DNA of 64,000 nt from Megalonaias nervosa (GCA_016617855.1 JAECUM010001871.1:1-64000); one strand, 5' to 3'; numbered from the stretch's first letter, positions 46,626 through 58,095 are shown. Notes: generated from the sequence alone by a model not told the origin. Program-made: numbers and translations.

Positions 46626-46897
46626 ACATTCAATCTTCAGTGAATAAAGTTCAGAGTAAAGTTTTGAAGATTGTTTGACATATCTTTATTTCCTCCACAT
46701 TACAATACCATACAGATACAATGATGAAAAATGGAAATCTTAGCAGCTACTTGTGAGAAGAAATTATAAAGTACTAAACAAAGAATATAATTATTAACAA
46801 AAATAATGTGAACACTGCGCAGCCAGCAACCTTTCAAAATTAATTTATATCTGAAAACACATCTGAAGCGTTTTCTAAAACTTAACCAAATACTGCT
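46626..46897. other. No recognised feature
   Basis: AT-rich sequence. A 78-codon minus-strand ORF shows no known domain. Confidence 0.35.
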
Positions 46898-47056
46898 AAT
46901 ACTTGCGGATAAATAAAGTCCATCCACAAACAACACAGATCCTGATCTGCCACATAATGCACTGGCCGATCAGGGTCTATCCACACTAGCCAGTGCATTA
47001 TGCAACAGCAGACCTGGGTCTGTGCAGTTTGCAGCAGCACTCTGCTTATAACTGAG
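46898..47056. mobile_element. Cloverleaf MITE, rearranged copy abutting the pogo-like transposon
   Basis: ACACAGATCCTGATCTGCCA, CATAATGCACTGGCCGATCA, GGGTCTATCCACACTAGCCA, GTGCATTATGCAACAGCAGA and CCTGGGTCTGTGCAGTTTGC are hairpin arms of the family. The spacer is lost. The right part meets the pogo-like terminus at 47057. Confidence 0.65.
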
Positions 47057-47514
47057 TACTGTATTTACTGTATATATAGTCACCCGATAAAAAAGTTTTT
47101 TTTTTCCTGTCCCAGAACTTATGGTGGAACTTTTTTTCCCCTAGGTCATATGTTCCAAGACTTAAGAAATGAAATAAATTTGTATTGCATTTGTGCCCCC
47201 CCCTTTGCACGTTGCAATAAAATAGATAAATAAAATGCTTATTAGATAATAAAAAGAAAGAAACTAACCTTGTATTGTTATCATTTATTCCTTTTTTTTC
47301 AACATGAGCATTAAAGAATAAAATATATCCATGAAATCCATATATGTAACGTAGGTTTCCATACTGTAGTGTGCATTGCTTATATCCGATAACACAGGTC
47401 ATGTTGTTCACTGACATGAACACTGAGAAACAAATTGTTTGGTTGTGCTCAAAGGTTTGAATATGTTATCCGACTGAAAACTGGATCCAACAAAATTGCT
47501 AACAAGAGGGAAAT

Positions 47515-48775
47515 AATTAACCAATATCTTGATGAAAACTGTCATTCACACATGACACAGTGTTAGGTGCAAAATAACCAAGATTGAATTATATCCTGGT
47601 CTACTTTATGACAGTATCTTGCAAATAAAAATCATTATTTGGAAACACATCCACTTGAGTGTAAGTGACAATCTTTTTGCCAGCACGGGTTACAAAAGTA
47701 TCATTACTATTTACCTGCAGACATCAATGCTCCTTTGTAATAATTATTACTAGAGATGCCAAGCAAATAGATGCCCAGGTGGTGAATAAACACAACTGTC
47801 AGCGAGTAATAAACTCCCTTCTTTGAACTTACCGACAGGACATCAAAGACAAAGGTTATTTTTTATTACAAAGCAAGCTGACCTCAAAAGCCGACTTTGG
47901 TTAACATTTTTTTTAAAAGGGATATCAATACAAAGGTTATTTTATTGCAAAGCAAGCTGACATCAGAAGCTGATTATGGATTCTTTTAAGTGTGCCGATT
48001 TTTTAAAATTATTTTTAAATTTCTGTTTGAATATACAAAGATGGCCAAGATATGGAAACAAACTTTGGTTCCTTTTCACTGGTATTCATGGGAATTTTAA
48101 AAATAAATTGAACAATGGAACAAATTTTAAAGTGACACAATATAGCATTTCATGCATGGACATCCGTGACCCAGCATCACCCAGAATATTTGGAGAAAAT
48201 AAAACAATGTGATGAATTCGTGCAGGCCAGAAGAGAAGCAGATGATTTTGCAAATGATAGGGAAATAATCAACTGATATATTGAAGACAACTGCCATTCA
48301 CGCATGACATGGTGTTAGGTGCAAAATAACCAAGATTGAATTATATCCTGGTCTACTTTATGACAGTATCTTGCAAATAAAAATCATTATTTGAAATTTG
48401 AGTGCAAGTGACAATCTTTTCACCAGCACAGGTTACAAAAATATCATTACTATTTACCCGCAGACACCAATGCTCCTTTGTATTAATTATAATTACAGAT
48501 GCAAAGCAAACAGAAGACTGGGTGGTGAATAAAACAACTGGCAGCAGCAGTAATATACAAAGATGGCCGAGATATGGTAGTTCCTTTTCACCGGTATTCA
48601 TAGTAATTTTGAAAATCACTTGAATTTCAACAATGAAACAATTTTGAAAGTTATTACAATATAGTGCTTCGCGCAGAGACATCGATGACCCAGCATTGCC
48701 CAGAAGATTTGGAGAAAATAAAATGTGATGAATTCATGAAGGCCAGAAGAGAAGCTGATGATTTCACCGACAATA
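47515..48775. repeat. Internal segmental duplication within the pogo-like element
   Basis: TGTTAGGTGCAAAATAACCA at 47561 recurs at 48313 (offset 752) and the match continues for about 230 bp. Then 48033-48240 (ATACAAAGATGGCCAAGATA to AGAAGAGAAGCAGATGATTT) matches 48554-48770 at an offset of about 522. Copy 2 thus lacks roughly 230 bp (containing GCAAGCTGACCTCAAAAGCC) present in copy 1. That lost part is itself partly duplicated in copy 1 (AAGCAAGCTGAC at 47872 and 47951). Confidence 0.85.
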
Positions 48776-49065
48776 TGATCATAACATGGATGAAATTCTA
48801 GTGTACTTTGATCGCATTCCTGGACGGACCAATGATAAGATGGGGGTAAAATGTGTGAGAATTAGATTGGTGCAGATTTGAAAAAATCTGACTTTAGTCC
48901 TTGCAGTTTCCACTTCAGGTGATGTGTTGCCTCTAAAAATTTTTCATGGTATAAGAAAGCTAAAAAAAATATTCATGCACCGAAAGAATGGATCGTACGC
49001 GTGCAGGAGAATGGTTGTGTTGATGAGATGCTGCTGCAGTGGATTAAAGAGTTATATCTCAAGTA
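48690..49065 (+). pseudogene. Pogo/jerky-type DDE transposase fragment
   Basis: The frame from 48783 reads NMDEILVYFD, in which the Asp corresponds to the first catalytic-region D of pogo/Tigger/jerky transposases. Next come KCVRIR, LVLAVSTSGDVLPL and IFHGIRKLKK. After a frameshift near 48980 it reads PKEWIVRVQENG and then MLLQWIKELY. Upstream (48690-48770), residues such as KCDEFMKARREADDF precede it, also present in the duplicate at 48170. One in-frame TGA near 48877 and a frameshift inactivate it. The rest of the catalytic domain and the N-terminal DNA-binding domain are not found. Confidence 0.8.
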
Positions 49066-49383
49066 TATTTTTTTGTTTTTTACAATAAAATTTCAGTTAG
49101 AGTGCATTTTCAGACATGTAATTTTCAAATGATTTAAAAGGTGTCCCACAACTTACGACTCAAAAAAAATGATGTATCCCAGAAAATACAGTGCACAAAA
49201 AAATTACTTTTAAAATTAATTTATGGTGTCCCAACAAATACGGTGTCTCAACATATAAGGTAAATACAGTACGTCGGGTTTCAATCATAAAAAAGATCTT
49301 TCTGGTGAACAAAATATTAGAAACTAATTTTGGATTCAATCTATCAAATGAAGCATGAAAATAAGTCAAAGCTTGAATATTCA

Positions 49384-49623
49384 AAGGCTGGTTGATTGGT
49401 TGGTTGGTTGATTGGTTGGTTGGTTGATTTTAACAGTGCTTTGACATTACTTAATACATCATGTCTAGGAAATGAAAGCTTTGTGTCTTTCCCAAGGACA
49501 AGTCAAGACAGTTGAAAAAGGCTCGACCTGGCAGTTATCAAACCCACAATGCTCAGATTACGAGTCCGATGGGAGTCCGGATTAAGAATCTGATGCTCTA
49601 TCAACAGAGGTACTGCAGCTCCC
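49384..49623 (-). mobile_element. tRNA-derived SINE family C, with 10-bp target duplication
   Basis: Minus strand: the head has TTGATAGAGCATCAGATTC, a Lys-type-like anticodon arm (TTCTTAATCC) and a B box GGTTTGATAAC. The body has CTTGGGAAAGACACAAAGC and the tail is (CCAA)n, seen as GGTTGATTGGTTGG at 49390-49425. TGAATATTCA flanks it at 49374-49383 and 49624-49633. The tRNA-like part contains an insertion (GGAGTCCG region), a sign of divergence. It sits about 100 bp right of the pogo-like element. Confidence 0.85.
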
Positions 49624-49633
49624 TGAATATTCA

Positions 49634-50430
49634 TGGGACTTCATGAATTACTGAAGCCATTAATTTAACTTTTCCATAATAAGTCAAAAGCACAAAAAGC
49701 TCCCTAGGGCAAGTCTTTCAAATGTCACTGAACTAAATTATTAAATATTCCAGGACCAGGCCTTTAACAATGTCTGGAATATTGTGTAACATTTGCATTA
49801 AGAGTTTCCATTGACAAACATAATAAAAACACCATAATGTCAAAATTAGCCACCTGAGGGCATTGGATTATGGTCTTTTCTCCATGCAGCTTTTTATGTC
49901 AAATGCAATCAACAGGATAGGTGTAATCTGTACCAGGAAACTGGATAATATCTAAGAAAAGCACTGGATAAAAACATGATAAGAACAATGAAGAACATCC
50001 AAAGTTTATATCAAAGTACTTAATACATAAGTAACAAATTGTGACTTTTATTTCTTTCATTTAAAGTAAAAACGGTGGCTCAATTAACCCAAAAAATTGA
50101 TTTTCTTTGATTTTTTTTTAAATCAACTTTTTTGTTTTTACTTTTTCTTTTAATCTATCAATTTTCTGAATTGATAGGACCAACAGTTTTGTTGTCATAA
50201 CATGCACAAAGTAAAATCAGGAACCAAAATCATTTCTTGTACGGTTCACTAGAAGAAATTTCATCAAGTGCTAATGCAGAGGCCTAGCTTGCCAAGGTCT
50301 TGTTGTACAGGTGAGGTTCTCACATGCAGGTATCTTTCAGCTCACAGGAAGTACCAGGACCCCGACAATAAGGACAAATGTACCAATAAGAATGCACTGC
50401 ATGTTTAACTGGCAAATTAAATTATTCCTG
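49634..50430. other. No gene seen; T-rich inverted repeat at 50.09-50.14 kb
   Basis: AAAAAATTGATTT and AAATCAACTTTTTT (50092-50132) can form a stem of about 12 bp. Nothing else is recognised. Confidence 0.4.
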
Positions 50431-50433
50431 TTG

Positions 50434-50434
<1 letters not shown>

Positions 50435-50488
<54 letters not shown>

Positions 50489-50489
50489 C

Positions 50490-50533
<44 letters not shown>

Positions 50534-50625
50534 TGATAATAACAATAACAACAATGACAACAATAATAAGAATAACAACAATAACAACAATAATAATAAT
50601 AACACCACAACAACAATAATAATAT
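50435..50625. repeat. (AAT)n microsatellite with AAC variants
   Basis: About 33 near-perfect AAT units, then a decayed part mixing AAC, AAT and GAT. The long poly-Ile and poly-Leu ORFs on both strands are artefacts. Confidence 0.95.
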
Positions 50626-51203
50626 CAAGAACATGGCCATCCTCATCATCTTTGTTGCCATTGTGTTTTACAATTCATTTCAACATGTCACTAACTTTAA
50701 GAATTAGGTCTGGGACAGTATCTAACACCTGACATTAGTTTCAAACAACATGGAACAACTGACTATATTCAACCTTTTAGGACCTTCCAATGCTCATTGA
50801 AGGTTCTTAAACATCTATTAACAACCACTACTTCAAATCAGTTTCTCTGTCAACATTGATGTTATCATCTACTCTGTTCCCCGTTTGAGAAACTGATTAA
50901 ATTATTGGTACAAAAATTACTCTATTTATAGACTTATTTTGATTAAATTGCTCATATTTAAAATAAATTTATTTGGCAATGTATTTCTTTTTTCTCCAGT
51001 ATCTTTTTCTATTGACTAATTTATTCTTGGCTTAAAAAAATGAATTGAATGTAATGAACTAGTGTACTTTAAATTTATTTATATATTTAATTTTTATTTA
51101 TTTATTATAGTCTTTTCTTCATTTTTTGGCCAAACCAATTCATCTACAAACAGGCATAATTTCAATATTGAAACATGCAAACTGGTTTAATATCATTGTA
51201 ATT
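50626..51203. other. No recognised feature
   Basis: AT-rich sequence. Confidence 0.35.
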
Positions 51204-51204
51204 A

Positions 51205-51422
51205 CCATATATACTCACTTATAAGTCAATTCAAACTGCAAACAACAAAGATCCTAATCTGCCTTAGCATAATGCACCTGGACATCAGGGTATATGTTGT
51301 TTGTTCTAATGATTACTGCTAGAAAAACTGCACAAACTCTGATCTGCTGGCACATTATGCAACAGCAAATCTGAGTCTATGAAGTCTGCAGTTCAACTCA
51401 TCTTATAAGCAAGTATATATAG
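51205..51422 (-). mobile_element. Cloverleaf MITE, copy with intact ends (reverse orientation)
   Basis: 218 bp. Left CCATATATACTCACTTATAA; right ending TTATAAGCAAGTATATATAG. TA on the left (51203-51204), TG on the right, so one side has probably mutated. The hairpin arms AACAAAGATCCTAATCTGCC and AAACTCTGATCTGCTGGCAC occur in reverse order, with the spacer TTGTTCTAATGATTACT. Confidence 0.88.
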
Positions 51423-51437
51423 TGTTAGAATTAACAT

Positions 51438-51475
51438 ATACAGTAAAACCTGTTTTGAGAGACCACCCTTCAGCC
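51438..51475 (+). mobile_element. Solo pogo/mariner-type terminal sequence
   Basis: TATACAGTAAAACCTGTTTT then GAGAGACCACCCTTCAGCC matches the ends of the short MITE at 61.26-61.44 kb. No matching right end was found. Confidence 0.55.
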
Positions 51476-51651
51476 AAGAAGAAACATTATCCATAAATAC
51501 TGTAATATATATTTTATTTTGTACTCACAGATCATGCTAAATAATTACATGTAATTATATTAAAAATATATAGCAATAAAAAAACTTCATTTGTAAACAT
51601 TATAATGCTTATTTTCAAGTTTATACTGTATATGGTTCATTCTTATTATGA

Positions 51652-51910
51652 TAAATGAATTATAAAGTTAGCTATAAGGTGACACTTGTCCTGTCCATGA
51701 ATTGTAAGGTTAGCTATATAGTGACACTTGTCCTGTCCATGAATTGTAAGGTTAGCTATAAGGTGATACTTGTCCTGTCCATGAATTGTAAGGTTAGCTA
51801 TAAGGTAACACTTGTCCTGTCCATGAATTGTAAGGTTAGCTATAAGGTAACACTTGTCCTGACCATGAAATTGTAAAGTTAGCTACAAGGCATCACTTAT
51901 TCTGTCCATG
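51652..51910. repeat. Minisatellite, 42-bp unit, six copies
   Basis: Units ATGAATTGTAAGGTTAGCTA, TAAGGTGACACTTGTCCTGT, CC with exact 42-bp spacing (GTTAGCTA at 51667, 51709 and so on). Because 42 is a multiple of three it leaves an ORF repeating MNCKVSYKVTLVLS; this is probably not a gene. Confidence 0.92.
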
Positions 51911-52488
51911 TATTGATAACACTTAATCCATATCCATAATATTTACACCCAAAAACCTAAAAGCTAAGTCAACCATGAAAATAAAATAGATCAACTTGGC
52001 AAACAAAAGGATGTAACAAGTACAATATGGTGATTTAATAATGAGATTAATCTCAGTGTGATATATTCAGCCTTGTGGCAATTTTTAATGTAATATCAAT
52101 AAAGCAAGATAATACAGACCTTTACAGATTTAACTAGTCCAAAAGTACAAGTAACTTAATGAGAGAGAAAAAGATTAAGACATATGCATTGTAACTCAGC
52201 AGGCAATGATTTTTTTGATGCAGCACCTGTCACACTATAATACAAGCAGGGTACAAAGATCACTCATTATGACTTTATTGGCTTCTGCACATTTTCACAA
52301 CAGTTAAGTAACACAAACCTCTTAAGTGGGTGTGTGTCTATGATTGCTAATCTTTTACATATCACATGGTCAACTGCAATAGCTAAGTTCAGACCAATTT
52401 GTACTTCACAGGCTCCTGCTTGGCAATCATGGTTACAAACATTTAAAGGAAAGTCAATAGTTTTCATATCCATATTTCCAATCTGCCC
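51911..52488. other. No recognised feature
   Basis: AT-rich sequence. A 68-codon minus-strand ORF (52267-52473) has no recognised domain. Confidence 0.35.
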
Positions 52489-52795
52489 ATAGATGGCTGT
52501 CTACATTTCGAACCTGGCCCACAGCTGGCTGTCTACATGTTGAACCCTGCCTATAGATGGATGTCTACAAGTCGAACCCTGCCCATAGATGGATGTCTAC
52601 ATGTTGAACCCTGCCCATAGATGGATGTCTACATGTTGAACCCTGCCCATAGATGGATGTCTACATGCTGAACCCTGCCCATAGATGGATGTCTACATGT
52701 TGAACCCTGCCCATAGATGGATGTCCACATGCTGAACCCTGCCCATAGATGGATGTCTACATGTTGAATCCTGCCCATAAATGGATGTTGGAGGT
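52489..52795. repeat. Minisatellite, 33-bp unit, about nine copies
   Basis: CCCATAGATGGATGTCTACA plus TGTTGAACCCTGC, nearly identical in the middle (AACCCTGCCCATAGATGG), more diverged at the ends (GGCCCACAGCTGGCTG at the left). Confidence 0.93.
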
Positions 52796-52844
52796 GTTAT
52801 ACAATAATTAAAAACAGCAGTCCACTGAAACGACTGACACTAAT

Positions 52845-53225
52845 GTCCCAAAAGATTTTCCAGGAATTCAAGAAATGACCATTTCTTCTTTTTCACTGCT
52901 GTTTGAAACCATCTCTGATGTGCTCAGGTTGAAATATTTTCAAATTATTCACTACGGCAGCCATAATGAATGTAAGATCAGTATCATTTTCATTAGAAGT
53001 CTTTTGGTGAAAACTCCCCATCATATATTGCTATCCATCCAGAGCTAGTGATAAAACAATTTTCAAGCTGGTTGTAATGACACCATATTGTAGGCAAGAT
53101 TAGCACCATTCTCATTTCAGTATATCTAGACATTATAAGTCTTTTTGTAAAAACCACATGCCAATATGGCCATCCATTCAAGCAGAGAAGATATTACAAG
53201 GTGTTAAAGATGGCCAGCAGGGTGC
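52845..53225 (+). mobile_element. Helitron-like composite repeat array G (head plus two or three monomers)
   Basis: Head: TTCCAGGAATTCAAGAAATG, ACCATTTCTTCTTTTTCACT, TTTGAAACCATCTCTGATG. Monomers: GGCAGCCATAATGAATGTAA, AGAAGTCTTTTGGTGAAAAC, 'GGCCATCCATTCAAGCAGAG', 'AAAGATGGCCAGCAGGGTGC'. No tail. Confidence 0.7.
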
Positions 53226-53689
53226 CTGCAAGACTAACGGTATTAATTCAGTTCCCATAGTAAACCTATGCAAACACAATGATATTAAAAATACCATAAC
53301 TTTACATTTCTGAGTGCACATGATATATTTATCAGTATAGATGAAACCTGGATGACAGCTTCTGTGTAGAGAAATGGATATGAGCTGTGGCATTTTCTGG
53401 ACCTACATGTGTTTGAAAAGTGCTTTCAATTCCATCATCAAAGAGTCAGGTGCTAATTTCAGTAATGAGTATTCCAAACTCAAGGCTGTTAAAGGACTGA
53501 AATTCCATCAATAAAACAATATTTCTATTTCTTTTTCAGTTACAACTAGGATAAGCTCTAAAAAGATTCTTTTTCCTAGAAAATAACTTTCATTATCAAC
53601 CAATCCTGGCCAGCCAATCCCATATACACTCTATTTTATGTTCCCCACATCCAGACTGGTTCCCATTTTTCCATACAATTAGTACCATG

Positions 53690-54170
53690 TGTCCTATATT
53701 GGACAAATCATTTTCATTAAAAAGACTACAAGACACCATGGAAAGTCTCTGGCAAAAATGACAAGTTTGGAATGACTTTCTTGCTAGGGGTAGTACCAAT
53801 AACAAGATTTTCAAAATGGTCACCACTGAGTAGTAGGTCAGCTTGCACAATTTTCACTTATAACTACCTATACATCATAAAACATTTGCTGGTGAAAATC
53901 TGATATCAATAAGACATAATGAACATAAGACTAGTTACTAACAAGCTTTTAAAGATGACTGCCATGGTTCCCAAACTGGGTATCAGACTAGCACCATTCA
54001 GTTGGACTGATGATAACAAAATTTTAAAGAGGCTGTCGTGGCAAACACATTTTTGATTTCAAACTGGCACTGGTTTCATTTATGACCATGCAACTAGACA
54101 TCGCAAATTTTTATTTAGTGAAAATCCCATGTTGATTTGACTGGTCTATTTCAGAGTCGTGCTTAATGAG
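53690..54170 (+). mobile_element. Helitron-like composite repeat array H
   Basis: Monomers with ATATTGGACAAATCATTTTC, AGTACCAATAACAAGATTTT, CAAAATGGTCACC, AAGATGACTGCCATGGTTCC, TTTAGTGAAAATCCCATG. Diverged and lacking a clear head or tail. Confidence 0.65.
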
Positions 54171-55102
54171 AATTCTTCAAATAATTATTTGCTTACATCG
54201 GGACCCTTTGGTCCTATATATAAATGTGTGTTTGTTTGTGTGTTTTTGTGTTTTACATCATACAGACTATAACTTACCTATGGTGTTTTCATAACAGTTT
54301 CAAGGCAACCTCTCTGGATCAAGTTCAACAAGAAAATATCTGAGAGATTTCACAGAGGAAGGTAGTTTTAACTCTGATGTCTGAATTATTCATGTTTTGT
54401 GATCATATATAACAGTTCCACTGACACAAAGTCATTGATCCATGAACTTCATGGGATGATTGCATGTCAAGTAACTTGTGCTTGTAATTAGTGGCTTTTT
54501 GAAAATAACAATTACAAGCCTCAACTGAAATACTCTCCAATATCAAGTGCATTTTACACTGCATAGCAAGTCTTTGGTACAAAAGCAGTCAATCAAGCAG
54601 TAAACATCAATAATAAATACCATGTGTGGAAATGGCAGTCAATAAAGCACATGCAATAACAATGAACTAACTTACATTAAAACTGTGATAAATTCCTTGT
54701 ACTCAACAACATATTAAACACTGGTCTCTTAACAAGTCGTCCTAGGTGAACCTCTATGACTTAAGCTGGAAATGAAACTATAAAGGCAATTACTATATGA
54801 ATCCATTCTTTTCTCTATAAAATGTTATTATCACATACACAATACTGTGAAAATTCTAAAGTCTATCTGATATTTAAATCAACTTGTAACACTAACAGAT
54901 TATCCTGAGCTGTCTAATGTGGTCCTTCCAAATTTTTCGATGCTCCTTTTCACTGCAACTTCTCTGATATTCAGACACTCAACATAACACAATACATAAG
55001 AAATAAGATGAAATCCAAATCATGCAGACCTATCACATGTTTAATTTAAACAGCTTTAAAAGAAAGTCAACTCAGTGCATTAAATCATTCATTCTGTGCT
55101 AG
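54171..55102. other. No recognised feature
   Basis: AT-rich sequence with short TG-rich stretches near 54230. Confidence 0.35.
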
Positions 55103-55485
55103 ATATGTATATATGTGTATGGGTGTGTGTGTATGTGTGTTGGTGTGTACATGTGTGTATGTGTGTGTATGTATGTATGTATGTATGTATGTATGTATGT
55201 ATGTATATGTATGTATGTACATCTGTATGTATGTATGTATATGTATGTCTGTATGTATGTAGGTAGGTAGGTAGGTAGGTAGGTAGGTAGGTAGGTATAT
55301 ATATGTATATATGTATGTACATCTGTATGTATGTATATGTATGTCTGTATGTATGTATATGTATGTCTGTATGTATGTATATGTATGTCTGTATGTATGT
55401 ATATGTATGTCTGTATGTATATGTATGTCCGTATGTATGTATGTATATATGTACATCTGTATGTATGTATGTATGTATCTATGTA
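55103..55485. repeat. (GTAT)n-based microsatellite, 380 bp, with GTAG block
   Basis: Mostly GTAT with GTGT, GTCT and ATAT variants, and an internal (GTAG)n run at 55259-55297. A 22-bp pattern ATGTATATGTATGTCTGTATGT is tandem around 55325-55420. The long ORFs rich in Tyr-Ile-His-Thr on both strands are artefacts. Confidence 0.95.
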
Positions 55486-55714
55486 GAGATGCTGATGACC
55501 TGTTAAAACACACTTACATTGAAATAAAGTACACATGTACTTGTATGTAGGAAAGGATCCAGCTCAGCATATGATGGCCTATATACTGCACCCCATTACA
55601 TGTATTTACAATGTCAAAGCCTGTTGATCTCACTACATACAAGCTAGCTGTGTGCAATTAGATATAGGTGAATATTATATATACAAGTAATACATCTGCA
55701 TTCCAAGATTAATG

Positions 55715-55968
55715 GTTGTGTTCTTGTTGTAGGGTTTAATGCCATTGTCAGCACAGCACAAGATAGGCTATACATGGCAGCCAGTACAAATGGTGGAGGA
55801 AGAACACAGGAAAACCCCGGAAAGAACCACCAACCCATGAGAAGCTACTGGCAAGCTTTCTCACATACCCACATTGACTAAGGCCAAGACTTGAACCCAT
55901 GCAGACAGAGGTGAGATGGCAGTGATCCATAACAGCGAGCGCTTTAGACCACTCGGCTACTTGGTGCC
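55715..55968 (-). mobile_element. SINE family B, copy with 10-12-bp target duplication
   Basis: Minus strand: A-box-like TAGCCGAGTGG, degenerate B box GGTTCAAGTC, body GCTTGCCAGTAGCTTC and GGCTGCCATGTATAGCC, 3' end TAAACCCTACAACAAG. AAGATTAATG (up to CCAAGATTAATG) flanks it at 55703-55714 and 55969-55980. The minus ORF at 55748-55993 is a by-product. Confidence 0.92.
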
Positions 55969-55980
55969 CCAAGATTAATG

Positions 55981-56925
55981 TTATGAAAACCAAATTTAAT
56001 TACAATATGAAACTAGCGACTGAATGGAACAAATAAACAAGAATTTTTTTCCATTTTTGTAAGCTGTAAAGTTGCCTGGAGTCATTTATTCTGACGTATT
56101 TTAGCTACCAACACACAAACAGGTCAAACAGCTGCTACCACCTTATCCTACTGTAATCCCTAAAAACAAAATCATTCATGTTTTATTTCTATTTTCGTGG
56201 AGATTCAACAACCAGCAAATAACATTACCTACAATCAATGGAAAGTAGCATTAAAGTCTCAGCAGAAAATGAAATATTTATCAAGTTCAGTCTCTTAGCT
56301 TTTGCTGAGAATGACAAATCAAACATGTGCTTCAACTTGTTTCTGGACCAGGCCACTTGCACTAAGAATTCAACTATAACCAGAAAATGCAACATAACCC
56401 ATTTTAATTTATGGATATGTTGTTAGTGTTCTTATATTGTTGTTCTTGTATCCAAGTTAGTGCTTAATGTAAGTAAAAGTCTTGTGGCATCTAAACTTTA
56501 GCTTATGCACTGGATTTTTAAAAAAATGACAAAAAAAGAAGCAAATATGTAAGCACTTTAATTCCGGTAGGCATGCCTTGAACAGCATAAATGGGAAAAT
56601 CATGAAAAGAGTTTATTATTAAACACCATAGATGCATTTATTTACATTTTTATAATGCATGTAAATGAATAAGTAAATACTTATTTACTGCCCATTTGGT
56701 CAATGCTTATTTGTTAGGGTCTGTTTTAATAAAGGATGGATATATTTAGACACAACTTCTTTCTTATAAATGTATCTACCAGTCTACTACACACATTAAT
56801 TTGTCACATGGCTGCATAACTTTGAATTCATTAAAAACTTCATATGAATGCAAACAAAACTTGAAAGCATAACTGTTACATAAATTTGCTTTCTTGACCT
56901 GGGTGTACTTTTACAATGTCAAAAA
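55981..56925. other. No recognised feature
   Basis: AT-rich sequence. Confidence 0.35.
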
Positions 56926-57095
56926 TATGAACTCATCAAGCAATATGAACTTGGACATTGTCAAGAAATATGGACTCAGATATTGTCAAGAAATATGAGT
57001 TCAGACTTTGTCAAGAAATACAAAGCCAGACATCAAGAATTGTGAATACAATGTCAAGAATTGTGAACTAGAATGTTGCCAAGAATTATGACTCA
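56926..57095. repeat. Degenerate minisatellite, 22-28-bp unit
   Basis: Units of CATTGTCAAGAAATATGAAC and TCAGA, about seven copies with indels. Confidence 0.85.
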
Positions 57096-58095
57096 GACAT
57101 TTCTTTACCTTTTCTTTACAGATTGTTATTACAGCTTCCTGTCTTCTTGAATTTACAAATCAAAATCTTTCTTGAGATTAAGGCAAAACATTGAGACACA
57201 TTTTTTAATATACCAAAAGTTGGGAAAAAAAACAATCAATAAAAACTACCACAAACATATTCCTTAACATTTTATGAGTATGGTAAGCAAATCCTTGTGT
57301 TTTGAATTAACATTTGTCACAAACGGCAGCTAAAGACATTCCATTTCAACTGCTGTCTTACAAGATATAGTGAACACTGAATCAAACACTAACATCACAG
57401 TTAAGCTTTAGTGTTGCTAAGATACAGAAACAGAATGTAATCAATGATTACATAGTTTGCTTCCACAATGCATTTGGCAGTCTCCAGTAGCTACTGTAAA
57501 CATTAATTATCTTAGAAAATTAATTCAGGCTAAAATGATTTTGACAATGAAATGTTATCCCCTGAGACACGGCATGAAAGACAAAACAATCAAAATAGAA
57601 AAATGCTTTTCCCAATATCAAAACAGAGTTACCATAACGAGTTGATAAACCCTATAGATATTACTTTGCTTAATTGTTGTAATAAATCATTTTTAACATC
57701 AGCTTTAGAAGCTATTATCATTGTCCACAACAAATTAGACTGATTTTACTGGGCAAAAGTTGCAGGCTTTGAATAACCTCAAAGTGACAGCCATTATGAC
57801 CACTATTAATTTACAATGTGGACATGTCAAACATTGCTCTCTTGAATATACTCTCTGGGACCAACAAAAAGTGCTGGCATTCTCTGATCAAAGATACTGC
57901 ACTCGAACTTCCATTTTTTAATGATGAAATAATGTAAGTCACAGGAAAAGGGTCTACTGCCATGCCTTTACCATATTATGATCCAAAATTCTCAATTTTA
58001 AACAATGTTTATACTGCAGTTTGTTTCCATGACAACATAAATACTGGATGCAAAAACATTCCAAGTTAATTAAAAGGCAACTTTGCTCAACTTGC
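57096..58095. other. No recognised feature
   Basis: AT-rich sequence. ORFs at 57.46-57.74 kb are short and featureless. Confidence 0.35.

Larger units (their letters stand above)
47057..49271 (+). mobile_element. Decayed pogo-like DNA transposon, about 2.2 kb
   Basis: The ends are inverted: left TACTGTATTTAC (47057-47068) and right GTAAATACAGTA (49260-49271), identical over 12 bp with weaker similarity beyond (TATATA..TCACCCG against TATATG..GACACCG). The flanking TA is included in these ends, as expected for the Tc1/mariner/pogo superfamily. A transposase remnant lies at 48690-49065 in plus orientation. Inside, 47.52-48.24 kb and 48.27-48.77 kb are partial duplicates. Confidence 0.7.

Noticed and set aside
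55085..55550. 140-codon Tyr/His/Thr-rich ORFs
   Set aside because: Translation of the (GTAT)n microsatellite on both strands.
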